Origin: Talpa occidentalis
Lineage: Eukaryota; Chordata; Mammalia; Eulipotyphla; Talpidae
Length of the DNA: 64,000 nt
Assembly: GCF_014898055.3 (NCBI RefSeq)
Contig: NW_023601104.1
Location: 40,736,210-40,800,209 of the forward strand
Direction: 5' to 3'
In this document: positions 1-10,130 of the stretch, piece after piece
Position numbering within the stretch: the stretch's first letter is position 1
How the letters are laid out: every line of letters begins with the position of its first letter
Program-made: the position numbers and the translations under genes
Notes under the pieces: model-generated
What the model saw: only the letters and a program-made list of their open reading frames with translations
Databases searched by the model: none
Told to the model about the DNA's origin: nothing

Positions 1-820
1 TTATTATTCTCTGCCCTACTAAAATTGTGTTGAAACATAAATATTATTGCCCCTGTTACTCAACAAAATTAATTGCACATATTAACTTTTAACTAAGTCA
101 TTTTCCTTCAAAATTAAGGTTTTTTTTTTTATCAGAGTATTACCCACACATATCTAAAAAGTCAATAGTGTTACAAAAGTCTGCTCCCCCAGCATCCTCA
201 AAAGAATAATATCACAGCCAAACCCCCACTTTCCAATTCAACTTCATTTTAGCAATTTCTAAGTATGCTTATACCCTTCATTTGTCAGTATTAGACATTA
301 TCTATTTACTTCCTTTTGCTAGCACACCATTTCTCTCAGGCTTCCTAGCATAATCATATCACTATATGGAGTTACATTGACAGTATATAACCCCATATAT
401 ACAATTATGATGATGTAAATATTGCTACTGTCCATAGAAAATGAGTACTTTTATGACTACATGTCTTTCTAGTACAAAATTTTTTAGTTAATAATTACCT
501 CATTTTTTCATTTGCTCTATATCGATTACCTATTTTTTCTGAGTTCTTCAACAGAATTTTTAAAATATTTACTAATAATTTCCCCCAAGTGCTTCAAGCA
601 CATCCAGCAGATTATCAGTTTTTTTCTTTTTTCCCTGGAGAGTCCTTGTCCCTTGACCTCTTTATCTTTTGCACTGTGTGAACTTTGGGCCTAGGGCACA
701 GAAGTTATTTTAACAATTTGTGTCATCACTCACTGTGTTGACAATATTGTACCTTGGGTCTCACGTATCTTTATTTCTTGACTTATCCCTTCTTTTTGCT
801 AAAACACTCCCCAAAATCTC
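1..820. other. AT-rich DNA, no feature
   Basis: Unique-looking AT-rich sequence with only short frames; nothing supportable. Confidence 0.5.
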
Positions 821-897
821 CATAATAAAGCATGTATGGGACTTTTTTTCAGTCAGTCATGTCTAAAAATATCTGTTGCATCATCAAAAAAAAAAAA

Positions 898-1690
898 ACA
901 CTAATAACAGAAACAACACATGTTGGCAAGGGTATGGAGGAAAAGGAACCCTTCTACACTATTGATGGGAATATAGACTGGTCCAGACCCTATGAAAAAC
1001 AGTATGAAGATTCCTCAAATTTTAAAAATAGATCTGCCATATAATCCAGCAATTCCATACCTAGGAATCTAACCAAAGAATGAGAAAACATTAATTCTAA
1101 GAGATATATACACTCCTGTGTTTACTGCAACATTATTTACAATAGCTATGTTATGCAGACAACATAAGTGCCCAAAATGTTAAAAAATGGATTTAAAGGA
1201 TGTGGTATGTATACAATGGAATATTATTCGGCTATAAAAAAGATGAACTTTTGACATTTGTGATGTGGATGTGTAATGGATGACAGAACCCATTTAAAAT
1301 AGGCAGGTTTGCGGGGTTTGGGCTGCCCCTCTCCTTGTCCTATAACAGATGAACCTGAAGAGTGTTATGCTAAATGAAATAAGTCAGAAAGGGAAAGATG
1401 ATACCAGCTGATTTCACTCATGTGAAATATAGAGAAACAAAAGAAAGGAACTGACAAAATGATACCAAAGCAAATCCAACAAATCTGTGGAACTGAGGTT
1501 GCTAGAGAGGGAGAGTGAAGTGGGAACAAAGGGTGTAGTGTAGAGAGCCTAATAGTTTAGTATAAAGGACTATGGGTGCTTTGGTGGGAGGTGTGGTGAC
1601 ATACATCTGAGGAAGTAAGAACCTATTCTCCCTAATCATATACATCATTGTAAACCAAAGTGCCTCAATAAAAATATTTATTAAAAAAAA
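898..1690 (+). mobile_element. LINE-1 3' fragment (ORF2 C-terminus and 3' UTR)
   Basis: It has the usual L1 ORF2 tail order: GGCAAGGGTATGGAGG, an ATGGAATATTATTCGGC-type phrase near 1217, and the GATGAACC...TGTTATGCTAAATGAAATAAGTCAG block near 1349-1387. It ends in an A-rich tail near 1681-1690. Frames are broken. An LTR remnant interrupts it at 1272-1347. Confidence 0.8.
1272..1347 (+). mobile_element. 76-bp LTR remnant of the provirus family, inside L1
   Basis: It starts TGTAA and ends CCTATAACA. About 70 bp match the minus-strand reading of the LTR end at 6811-6880 (GGATGACAGAACCCATTT, GGCAGGTTTGC). It is flanked by GATG at 1268-1271 and 1348-1351. Both termini and the duplication survive, but about 530 bp of the middle is missing. 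Confidence 0.8.
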
Positions 1691-2820
1691 ACATAATGGG
1701 ATACCATCTCATACCTGTGAGAATATCTTACATCAAGAGACTACTAATCAAGAAGACTAGTAACAACAAGTGATGGTGAGGGATATAGAGGAAAAGGAAC
1801 ACTTATACTCTGCCAGCAGGTATATAAATTGGTGCGACAATTTTGGAAAATTTTATGGAAAGTCCTCAAAAAACTAAAAAGAGAACTACCATAGTTCCAG
1901 CAATCTGACTCTCAGGCATCTATCCAAAGAATATGAAATGATTAACTCAAAGAGTTGTATGTATCACAATATTTATTGCAACATTATTTATAATAGCTAA
2001 GTTATGGGAAAAACTCAAGTTCCAAGAAGGTGTGGTACATAAAGACAATGGATATTATTCAGCTATTTTAAAAAAGTCAAAAATATTGCCTTATGCAGGG
2101 AAGTGGAAGGAACTCAAAAGAATTGTGTGAAGTAAAATAAGTTAGGAGAAAGACAAATACCGGATGATTTCGTTGGGGAAAAAGGATGTCCTGAAGAACT
2201 CCACAAACACAGGTTTTATGGACTCCACCCCCACCCCAGACAAAAGAGATCCAAGACACTAAGAATTACAAATCCCAGAATGTCATCACAACCGAAGGGA
2301 GGATTGTTGGGAACTGAGGGTGGAGTTAAGCAGTCACACTTGCTATATAACCAGACATATGGGCCTTGGGTGTCCCTTGGTTTTGCGCTGCTTTTCAGTG
2401 TGCTATTGGGGTCCCAGCTCAGTGGAACTGGTAGGACACATTCACCAATTTATCTCTCTCTTTCTCCCTGAGTCATTCCTTTCTTCATTTAACTCTTTTT
2501 GTAAGTAAACCCATTAGTAAGCTTTTTGTGTATGTGCAGTTGAGTCTCATTATACGTCTATTTTAAGCCCAGGTGAGGACCCACAGTTAGGCAATTCATT
2601 TCACATTGGGGTTGCCCTGTAACAGTCAATTTCACCTACATGAGCAGTGTAAGGAAACAAAGCAGATGAAGGGACAAAAAAATTAAAAAGACCCAGTGAA
2701 CTCTGACAACAGGACTGAGGTTTCCAGAGGGCGGGATGCAGGGTAGGAGCAAGAGTGGATGATAGCAAATCAATGGTGGTGGTTTGTTTTATTAAAATAG
2801 AACTTATTAAAATAGAATCT
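1691..2820 (+). mobile_element. Second LINE-1 3' fragment, split by a solo LTR
   Basis: A separate copy restarts with GGGATACCATCTCATACC and repeats the same ORF2 phrases up to 2170. It resumes at 2629 after the LTR and ends near 2820. It overlaps the first fragment in content, so it is an independent insertion. Confidence 0.75.
2171..2628 (+). mobile_element. Solo LTR (family X) inserted in an L1 fragment
   Basis: This copy, about 458 bp, shares the 5' block GGGAAAAAGGATGTCCT, the GGACTCCACCCCCACCCC block, and the 3' block GTGAGGACCCACAG...CTGTAACA with the 6.9-7.9 kb copies. L1 sequence reads across it from GATGATTT on the left to ATTTCACC on the right, so ATTT is the probable 4-bp duplication. 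The ends are eroded. Confidence 0.8.
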
Positions 2821-3149
2821 GTCTTTTCCCCAATATTCTAAAATGTCAAGTCAGTGAAGATGTGTGAGTAACCAGGTAGAAATTACTTCTAGGCTCCATG
2901 AATAAAATGGGCCTGAGACTCACAAGTGTCAAGAACAAATAACCTGGAGCCTTCTGAGGTTCACCCACAGTTATGTTCACAACATGAATGTCCAAATTCT
3001 TTGTCCTGAACAAGATCATTGGCTAGGGAAGTGGGTGAGCTCAACTTACTACTCTGAACTGCTCAGATTTGTGAGAAATTGATAAAATTACACTTGCTCA
3101 TCAACAAGAGTCCTCTTCATTTGAAAGCCAAGAAAAGTGAAGCTGAACT

Positions 3150-3442
3150 GGGCCTCCCCAGTGGTGCAGCAGGTTGAGCACAGAGCTGCGAAGCTGTCTG
3201 CAGCCTCTGCAGTGCAGGTTCAATTCCTGGCTGGCCAGGAAGATTCTCACATGGCGAAGCAGACATCTCTCAACTTGCCCACTGCTCCCCTCAGCAGTGT
3301 ATTTCAGTCAGTCTGCCTGTTCTGCTCCCCACTCTGTCTTGGTGAATCCTCTCACCCTCCCATGCCTCTGGCTTATACCCCAGCTCTAGTGTAAATAAAA
3401 TAAATGTTTTTTTTTTTTTAAAAAAAAAGGGTATTTAAAAAA
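3150..3442 (+). mobile_element. tRNA-derived SINE
   Basis: A tRNA-like head (GGCCTCCCCAGTGGTGCAGC, then a B-box-like GGTTCAATTCC) is followed by the family body CTGCTCCCCTCAGCAGTGTA and an A/T-rich tail. A perfect 17-bp duplication, AAAAGTGAAGCTGAACT, lies at 3133-3149 and 3443-3459. Confidence 0.95.
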
Positions 3443-3534
3443 AAAAGTGAAGCTGAACTACGTTTCCTGAGTGGGAGTCGGGACATGCTCTTTTCCCTGA
3501 CAATACTGAGTATATTAAGCATACTGTCTTATTC

Positions 3535-3665
3535 ATTTGTTTATTTAATAAATGTTTATTGAGGAATTACTATGAGCCAAACACTTGTCCATACAGAAGT
3601 ACATCGCAATGAACAAGATAAACAAAGTCCTTCCAACAATGAAGCTCATATCAGTAGGGTCTGGA
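3535..3665. repeat. Ancient interspersed repeat
   Basis: TTTATTTAATAAATGTTTAT, TACTATGAGCCAAACACTTG and ATGAACAAGATAAACAAAG form a widespread mammalian repeat phrase; the same type recurs at 24210 and 35400. Confidence 0.55.
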
Positions 3666-4773
3666 GAGAGAAACCCATAAAAATACAAGCATAAACTCAA
3701 AACATTCCAAAATATTTATAGATCACCTACTACTTACCAGGTATGTTTTAAGTCCTTAGGTTATATCAGTTAATCTATCCTCATGGAATTAATATTTCAG
3801 TGAAAAAGGAACAAGGTAAACCAGTTATTATTAATGTTCACAGGAAAATGAAAGAGAATCAATGGAGCGTGAGAGTGGAGAATGGTGTCACTGAGTGGCC
3901 AGAGGGACACTTCGCTGAGATGGTGTCTGGGCTGAACACAAATGAAAAGAAAAAACTGGTCATGATAAGATATGGTGAGAAAGGGTTCTCGGCACTTAAA
4001 ATAGGGGGGAAATAGTGTATTCCAAAACCTGGAATAAGATGAACAGAAACAAAGCATAGTGATTGAGCGAAAGTTGGGAAAAAATGATTCCTGTCAGTGT
4101 CATGTAGAGTCTTACAAAAACCACAGTGGGTTGGATTTGAGATTGATGTTAAGTATAATGAGAAGTTACAGGGACTTTATAAATAGTGCAGTGACATGAT
4201 TTATCTTTTTACCAATATTACTTGGCTCCAATGCAGAAAGTAGATAAAGAAAGAAGAGAGGCAAAAAGGTAACAAGCCATAAGGAAAATGTTCAGTAAAC
4301 TCTTGAAATAACTCATGACTGGTTTGGACTAGGGTAGAAATAATGGTAAAAGAAATATTCAAGTATGAGAGAGAGTTGACAATGAAATTAACAATATTTA
4401 TTCATAGACTAAAGGGGGAGTGAGTGAGGAAAAGGAGCAGAACCAAGAATGACTTCTTGATATGTGGCTGAGCTACTGAATACATCTTGGTGTGAGTTTC
4501 TGGCATAGCCAAGACTGGAATAGGAACAGGTTTGAAAAGAAATCAAGATCTATGTTTTTGCCTTGCTGGTTTTCTGATACCTACTAGAAATCCAAGTAAA
4601 GATGTCCTTGAGGCAGTTAGATAAATAAGTTTGGAGCTTAATGGAGAGGTCAGAGATATAGATAAAAGTTCAGGAGTTGTTGACATGCAGGTGGTGTTTA
4701 AGGCCAAGGAGCACAGTAAGACAGATTTCAAGAGAAAATTGAGTTAGTGAAGAGATGAGCACTTGGGTCAATC
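3666..4773. other. Probable ancient repeat sequence, no gene
   Basis: The stretch from about 4060 (GGTTGGATTTGAGATTGATG, CAGTGACATGATTTATC) reads like a decayed medium-reiteration repeat. The style resembles 61390-61740. No long frame. Confidence 0.4.
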
Positions 4774-5378
4774 TGTTACTGGGCAGGGAGAGGGGCACCC
4801 CAGACCCCACAAACCTGCCTACTCTAAATGGGTTCTGCCATCCGCCGTGTCAACACAAAACATATGAGACTTTCATGGGAAGGAACTTTAATACAATTGG
4901 TAAACAACACAGGAAAGGCAAAGAATTTAGTTTCCAAATCAAGCACCCAAAGTTACCCATCCCCTCGTGGGTAAAAGTCCACCCAAGCAGGATTGGCCCA
5001 GAGCAAGGCCCCAAAGCCTGCCCCAAGTCTAAACCATCTTCCAGTGGAGACCCACAGAAAAGCATCAGAAACAACCAGACAAGTCTGAAAGGAAGAGAGC
5101 AAAATCAAAATCAAGACAAAAACCGCCATTGCCACCTCCCCATGGGTCTCTCACCCACATCTGTGTCACCCCGTCCATGACCAAAAGGCAAGTATAATTT
5201 CTTCATGTGTCTCTTGGCTCCATGTGCCTCCTCCAGGTCTTCTTCTGGCTCCATCCTGCTTCCTTCCTTCCTCAAGTCTCCTCTGCAGCTTCTTCTCTCT
5301 CTATTCATCTCCACCCTCCTTTTTGGGTGGGGCAGGAAACCTGGACCCTCCCCCTTTCCTGGGGACCACCCTGTTACA
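4774..5378 (-). repeat. 3' LTR of the minus-strand provirus
   Basis: This 605-bp LTR matches 6811-8356 (minus its insertion) almost throughout, for example the blocks at 4867-5000 and 7874-8000. It is uninterrupted and shows what the empty site in the other LTR looked like. Confidence 0.85.
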
Positions 5379-5392
5379 ATCCCCCTTTTAAT
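5379..5392 (-). other. Polypurine tract next to the 3' LTR
   Basis: On the minus strand a run reading TTAAAAGGGGGAT directly precedes the LTR start TGTAACAG, as a retroviral polypurine tract does. Confidence 0.6.
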
Positions 5393-5449
5393 TTTTATTC
5401 CACCATATCTATGGTGGCACAGATCTCAGCGTGTAGTCCTTAAGAGACA

Positions 5450-5935
5450 GCTGAAAGAACAAAAGCAACAGTTAACTTTTAAGCAAAAGGAGTCATCTCT
5501 TGTCAGCCACCAAGCAGGCAATTCTTGGGTTTCCTGGAACAGAACCTGAGAAAGCAAAGCAAAGTATCAGCAGTTAACTTTCAATTAAAAGGAGTCATCT
5601 CCTAGGCCTCCCCTGGTGGTGCAGCGGTTGAGTGCTGGGTTGCGAAGCTGCCCGCAGCCTCTGCAGCGCCGGTTTGATCCCCGGCAGCCGGCAAGGGTCC
5701 CACGTGGCGCGCAGACCTCTCCTGCCGCCTGCTGCTCCCCTCAGCAGTGTATTTCGTCAGTCTGGCTGTTCTGTTCCCTGCTTTGGCTCTGGTGAATCCT
5801 CTCACCCTCCCACGCTTCTGACTGTACCCAGTGCTTGTATAAATAAATAAACAAATCTTTAAAAAATAATAAAATAAAAGGAGTCATCTCCTTACTTCTG
5901 TTAGCCACTCTGGGACAGAAGCTGAAAGAGCAGAT
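5450..5935 (-). repeat. Imperfect tandem duplication of about 100 bp in the provirus interior
   Basis: A block containing CAGTTAACTTTTAAGC and AGGAGTCATCTC (about 5469-5501), followed by a GCCACC...GGAACAGAACCTGA stretch, recurs from about 5572. The second unit is interrupted by a SINE and resumes with GCCACTCTGGGACAGAAGCTGA at about 5910-5931. Confidence 0.65.
5604..5874 (+). mobile_element. tRNA-derived SINE inside the provirus interior
   Basis: A near-consensus copy with A box (GGTGGTGCAGCGGTTGAGTG) and B box (GGTTTGATCCC). A perfect 18-bp duplication TAAAAGGAGTCATCTCCT lies at 5586-5603 and 5875-5892, so it is younger than the provirus. Confidence 0.95.
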
Positions 5936-6788
5936 TCAACATCAAAGCACAGATTACTAGGGAGGGACAACAACACAGGTCTGAAAACCTGGTCCGGTTA
6001 CATGATACACCATCAAGAGTGCTTTCCACGGCAGACCTTCCTCAGTAGGAAGCAGAAACTTAGAATCTTATCTTACACCAGCAATTAAATCCAGAATTCA
6101 AATGGCAAACATGCCCAAAACAAATTGTGTAGACAAAATTCACAGCAGCAAATCGTTTCAGACTCAGACAAAATCTTCTTAATTTTTCTGATCCAGACTT
6201 TGCAAAAATTCAAGTTATCTCCAAGAACCCATCAAGGCTACCAGCAATTACCAGTTACTGCTTAAGGCTACTCTTTCCTTAACACCCAGGCAAACATTTG
6301 CTAATTTAAACAGTTGGCTTGCAAAACCCCTCAGGCAGAGGTCAGGAAGCAGTGGAAGACAAAGCAACAGATCACTGAAGAATCATTATTGCCTTTAGAA
6401 ATGGTAATGAGACAGCAGAGATCACAGAAGAAAAAAGTTCCCAAGTCCTAGCAACATGAACCTCTGGGTTTTAAAAGAGCCTGCCACGTGGCCTCAGACA
6501 CCATCTTTGACCTGGCCAAAAGGCCCAACATACTACCTAATCTTTTGAGTAAAACTGTTGCACAGAACAATTTCCACAAAATCAAATGTCTTAGCAAGTG
6601 ACTACAAACAAACTACACACAGACACACAGAATCTTCACAAAGCCCAAGCCAGTTTTTCAATAGCAAATCTACATAAGAAACAAACACACTAGAGAAGCC
6701 AAAAATCACATTTGCGCTTATGGTAGCCTGTGCCATAGGGAAGCCCAATTTCCCAGTGGGGCTGACTAACCATGAATGGCTCTGTCCT

Positions 6789-6806
6789 AAATCACATTGG
6801 GTGCCA
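6789..6806 (-). other. Primer-binding-site-like sequence
   Basis: On the minus strand, four bases after the LTR end at 6811, the sequence reads TGGCACCCAATGTGAT. This resembles, from memory, the tRNA-Lys(1,2) primer-binding site TGGCGCCCAACGTGGGG with CpG-type decay at two positions. Its position right after the 5' LTR supports the assignment. Confidence 0.55.
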
Positions 6807-6923
6807 AATCTGTTATAGGGCAGGGAGAGGGGCACCCCAGACCATGCAAACCTGCCTGCTCTAAATGGGTTCTGCCATCCCCCGCATCAACACAAAACAT
6901 ATGAGACTTTAATGGGAAGGAAC

Positions 6924-7873
6924 TGTTAGGGGGAAAAGGATGTCCTAAAGCTAATTCCATACAGGCTTTGTGGACTCCACCCCCACCCCAGGCCAAAGCC
7001 AAAGACACTGGGAACTCCAAATCCCATCACCACCAAAGGGAAGGTGGCTGGGACCTGAGGGTGGGGTTAAGCAGCCAAGTGAGTATAAAGACAGACACGT
7101 GGGCTTTGAGGTGGTCCCCCATTTTGGCTGCCCACCAGCTAGCAGCGTCCGGCCAGCTCTGAGAGTGACTTTGGGTTTCCAGTTCGGCGGATCGGGTAGT
7201 ATTAGGGAGAAATGATGTTCTGAGTTAATCCCATACAGGTTTTGTGGACTCCACTCCCAGTCCAGACTAAAGCCATCAAGACATTGGGAAAGACAAATCC
7301 CATCACCACCAAAGGGAAGGTAGCTGGGACCTGAGGGTGGAGTTAAGCAGCCAGGTTGGGTATAAAAACCAAACACGTGGGCCTTGGGGGGCTCGCTGTC
7401 GCTGGCCTCCTGGCTTTACGGCTCCTGGCTGGTGGCCAGCTCTCAGAGCGCCATTTTGGGATTCCTGATCGGCAGATCGGGTAGGATGCATTTAAAACTT
7501 TGTCTCCCACTTTTCTCCCTGAGCTGTACATTTCCTCATTTCCCCTTCCCTTGTAAATAAACCTTTTATTAACCTTTCGCGTGTGCCTGCAGTAGAGCAT
7601 TGATAAGTCCTTTTAAGCACGTGGGTGAGGACCCACAGTCAGGCACCCCGTTTTGTATCAGGGCTGCTCTACAACAGTAGGACACATCAAAGACTTTATT
7701 TCCCTATTTTCTCCCTGAGTTGTACATTTTCCTTATTTCCTTTTCCCTTGTAAATAAACCTTTTATTAACCTTTTGTGTGTGTCTGTAGTGGAGTATTAA
7801 TAAGTCCATTTTAAGCGCGCGGGTGAGGACCCACAGCCAGGAACCCGTTCAATATTGGGGGTGTCCTATAACA
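6924..7873 (+). mobile_element. Solo LTR (family X, outer copy), split by an inner copy
   Basis: The outer LTR runs 6924-7199 and resumes 7681-7873, about 469 bp in total. It starts TGTTAGGGG and ends TATAACA, and is flanked by GAAC at 6920-6923 and 7874-7877. It has a TATAAA-type box near 7084, an AATAAA signal near 7753-7758 and a GT-rich stretch after it, so it reads in the + direction. No interior is present, so it is a solo LTR. Confidence 0.88.
7200..7676 (+). mobile_element. Solo LTR (family X, inner copy) nested in the outer copy
   Basis: This 477-bp LTR of the same family starts TATTAGGG (canonical TG mutated to TA) and ends CTACAACA. It is flanked by GTAG at 7196-7199 and 7677-7680. 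A TATAAAAA box lies near 7360 and AATAAA near 7556. It interrupts the outer copy after the shared phrase GATCGGGTAG. Confidence 0.88.
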
Positions 7874-8356
7874 GAACTTTAATACAATTGGTAAACAATA
7901 CAGGAAAGGCAAGGAATCTAGTTTCCAAATCAAGCACCCAAAGTTACCCATCCCCTCGTGGGTAAAAGTCCACCCAAGCAGGATTGGCCCAGAGCAAGGC
8001 CCCAAAGCATCTAAAGCATTTTCCAGTGGGGACCCACAGAAAAGCATCAGAAACAAACAGACAAGTCTGAAAGGAAAAGAGCAAAATCAAAATCAAGATA
8101 AAAACCGCCATTGTCACCTCCCCACCGGTCTCTCACCGGCATCTGTGTCACCCATCCACGACAAAAAGGCAGGTGTAGTTTCTTCACATGTCTCTTGGCT
8201 CCATGTGCCTCCTCCAGGTCTCCTGGCTCCATCTTGCTTCCTTCCTTCCTCAAGTCTCCTCTGCATCTTCTTCTCTCTCTGCTCAGTTCCACCCTCCTTT
8301 CTGGGTGGGGCAGGAAACCTGGACCCTCCCCCTTTCCTGGGGACCACCCTGTTACA

Positions 8357-9828
8357 ATTCCAACATGAAGAAGCTGGGCAGAGAAATTATGGAAGGGGAC
8401 AAAGAGGACTGAGCAGTGACCACAAACCAGGAGAAGACCAAAAGTCCAAGAGAGGAGAATGCATAGCTCAGAGAGGGCACTGGTCTGCTAAGAGGTTGAA
8501 TAAGAGGACAGCAGAGAGGTGACCTATGGATTTGTAGCAACGAGGTTCTAGTGTATTTGACAAGAGCAGTTTCAGGGGGTGGGGGAATGCAAAATGAATT
8601 GAATTTTTTGAGGAACTAAGGGGAAGTAAAGAAATAGATGCAGGAAAAATAAATAGTTCATTTGAGAAGTTTTGTTAGGAAACAGAACAGAGAAATAAAA
8701 CAAGATCTGAAAAAGAACCAGCATTAAGGAAACATGTACTTTTCTGTTGGTTGCTTTGTCTTTTAAGCATAGTTAACAGAGTACATTCTCTGAAGAGAGG
8801 GTTATTTTAATGGGCTACTTTGTTGTTACTATTGAAAGTAACTCACATCTAATATATAAAGCTATAGATTTTCAGGATTAAATAACTAAATAAATGCAAA
8901 TGATTCACTTGTAAAAATGTGACCTCTGGGGCATTGCCTCACATTCTTACTTAAAATTTAAATGAATTTTTCTGCATTAGCCTTGAGGTTTGAGTAACTC
9001 AGGTTTAAATTTTTTGAGTTGAATTATCATATGTCCTGGTTACATTCCTTATTAAGGCAATACCTAAATTCCTCTTTTAGGGTAACAAATGTATGAAAAG
9101 CTAAGTGATGAGAGTGGAAAGACTAATACTGTGTCAGCCAAAGTGAAGCTCTGAGGGCAAAGAAGACATTTTCAATCATTTTCCAATAAATCTCATGACA
9201 GTCCTCTCTCTTTCTAAATAAATTCAAGGTAGCACTTCAGAATTACATTTACCCTGTTTGAAATCACTGCATTTGGGAGGAACGATCTATTAAGGAATCA
9301 TGAACTGAGCAAGACAGCTAGCCCCTTGTCTGTCATGTGGGGAAATAAGAATTCTGGAATCCCAGGACTCGACCAGCAGTCCCTCCCCATTGCACTCTGG
9401 AAGGCACCTTTCGTATTTTATTCAGTGTGATGGCAATCTCTAGAATTTCGCAATACAAAGTCAGAGTCAGCCAGACACTGTTTACCCTAAAACATAACCC
9501 ACCAGCCCCCAAAAAGACCTTTAAAAATCCATGGTATTTGGTGCACACTCACCAGTTTCAGCTTCTATTTTCCTTCCCACTAACTTCTGTCCAGATTTGG
9601 ATTCATCACTATTAAATCAGATACTCACTTTTAAAAAATGTGTTCTTTCACATTTGTGATCATTTGAAGTTAGTTTGAATACATGTGTATATGAGATTCA
9701 GTAATATTTCATGACAACCAAATTCCCACTCTATTCTGACAAAAAGAAATGTTCTGACCAGGAAATAGATTTTATGAACAAACTGTCTATTTTCTCACTC
9801 TCCTAGAGTCATAATTTATTCTTCGACA
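8357..9828. other. No gene seen
   Basis: AT-rich sequence between the provirus and a SINE. About 8361-8570 is purine-rich, with a GGGGGTGGGGG run near 8576. Nothing else supportable. Confidence 0.5.
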
Positions 9829-9842
9829 GAAATATCAGGATA

Positions 9843-10116
9843 GGGCCACCCTGGTGGTGCAGGCAATTGAGCGCAGCGCTATGAAGCTGTCCACAGCCTC
9901 TGCAGTGCGGGTTCCATCCTGGCCGACCAGAGAGATACCCACATACTATGGCAGACCTCTCCTGTCTCGCCTGCTGCTCCCCTCAGCAGTGTATTTCAGT
10001 CAGTCTGCCTGTTCTGTTCCCCGCTCTGTCTCTAGTGAATCCTCTCACCCTCCCACATATCTGGCCTGTACCCTGGTTCTTGTATGTGTGAATAAATAAA
10101 TCTTTTTTTAAAAAAA
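9843..10116 (+). mobile_element. tRNA-derived SINE
   Basis: Same family, with a slightly rearranged A box (GGTGCAGGCAATTGAGC). The duplication GAAATATCAGGATA / GAAAGATCAGGATA (9829-9842, 10117-10130) has one mismatch. Confidence 0.93.
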
Positions 10117-10130
10117 GAAAGATCAGGATA

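Larger units (their letters stand above)
4774..8356 (-). mobile_element. Degenerate endogenous provirus (two LTRs, most of the interior lost)
   Basis: Two closely similar copies of one LTR lie at 4774-5378 and 6811-8356, the latter interrupted by inserted LTRs. Each begins TGTTA and ends GTTACA on the + strand. The interior is only 5379-6810 and includes a later SINE. No gag, pol or env frame survives. Orientation is minus: next to 6811 the minus strand reads a primer-binding-site-like sequence, and next to 5378 it reads a purine tract. The flanking 4-mers AATC (4770-4773) and ATTC (8357-8360) differ at one base and may be an eroded 4-bp duplication. Confidence 0.85.
6811..8356 (-). repeat. 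5' LTR of the minus-strand provirus, split by nested LTRs
   Basis: The LTR halves are 6811-6923 and 7874-8356, about 590 bp once the inserted 6924-7873 and one GAAC copy are removed. The join can be read directly against the uninterrupted LTR at 4774-5378. Confidence 0.85.

Noticed and set aside
3137..3394. Open frames across SINE copies (also near 5632, 9854, 28694 and 56491) that look like related proteins.
   Set aside because: The similarity comes from the shared SINE; these are not genes.
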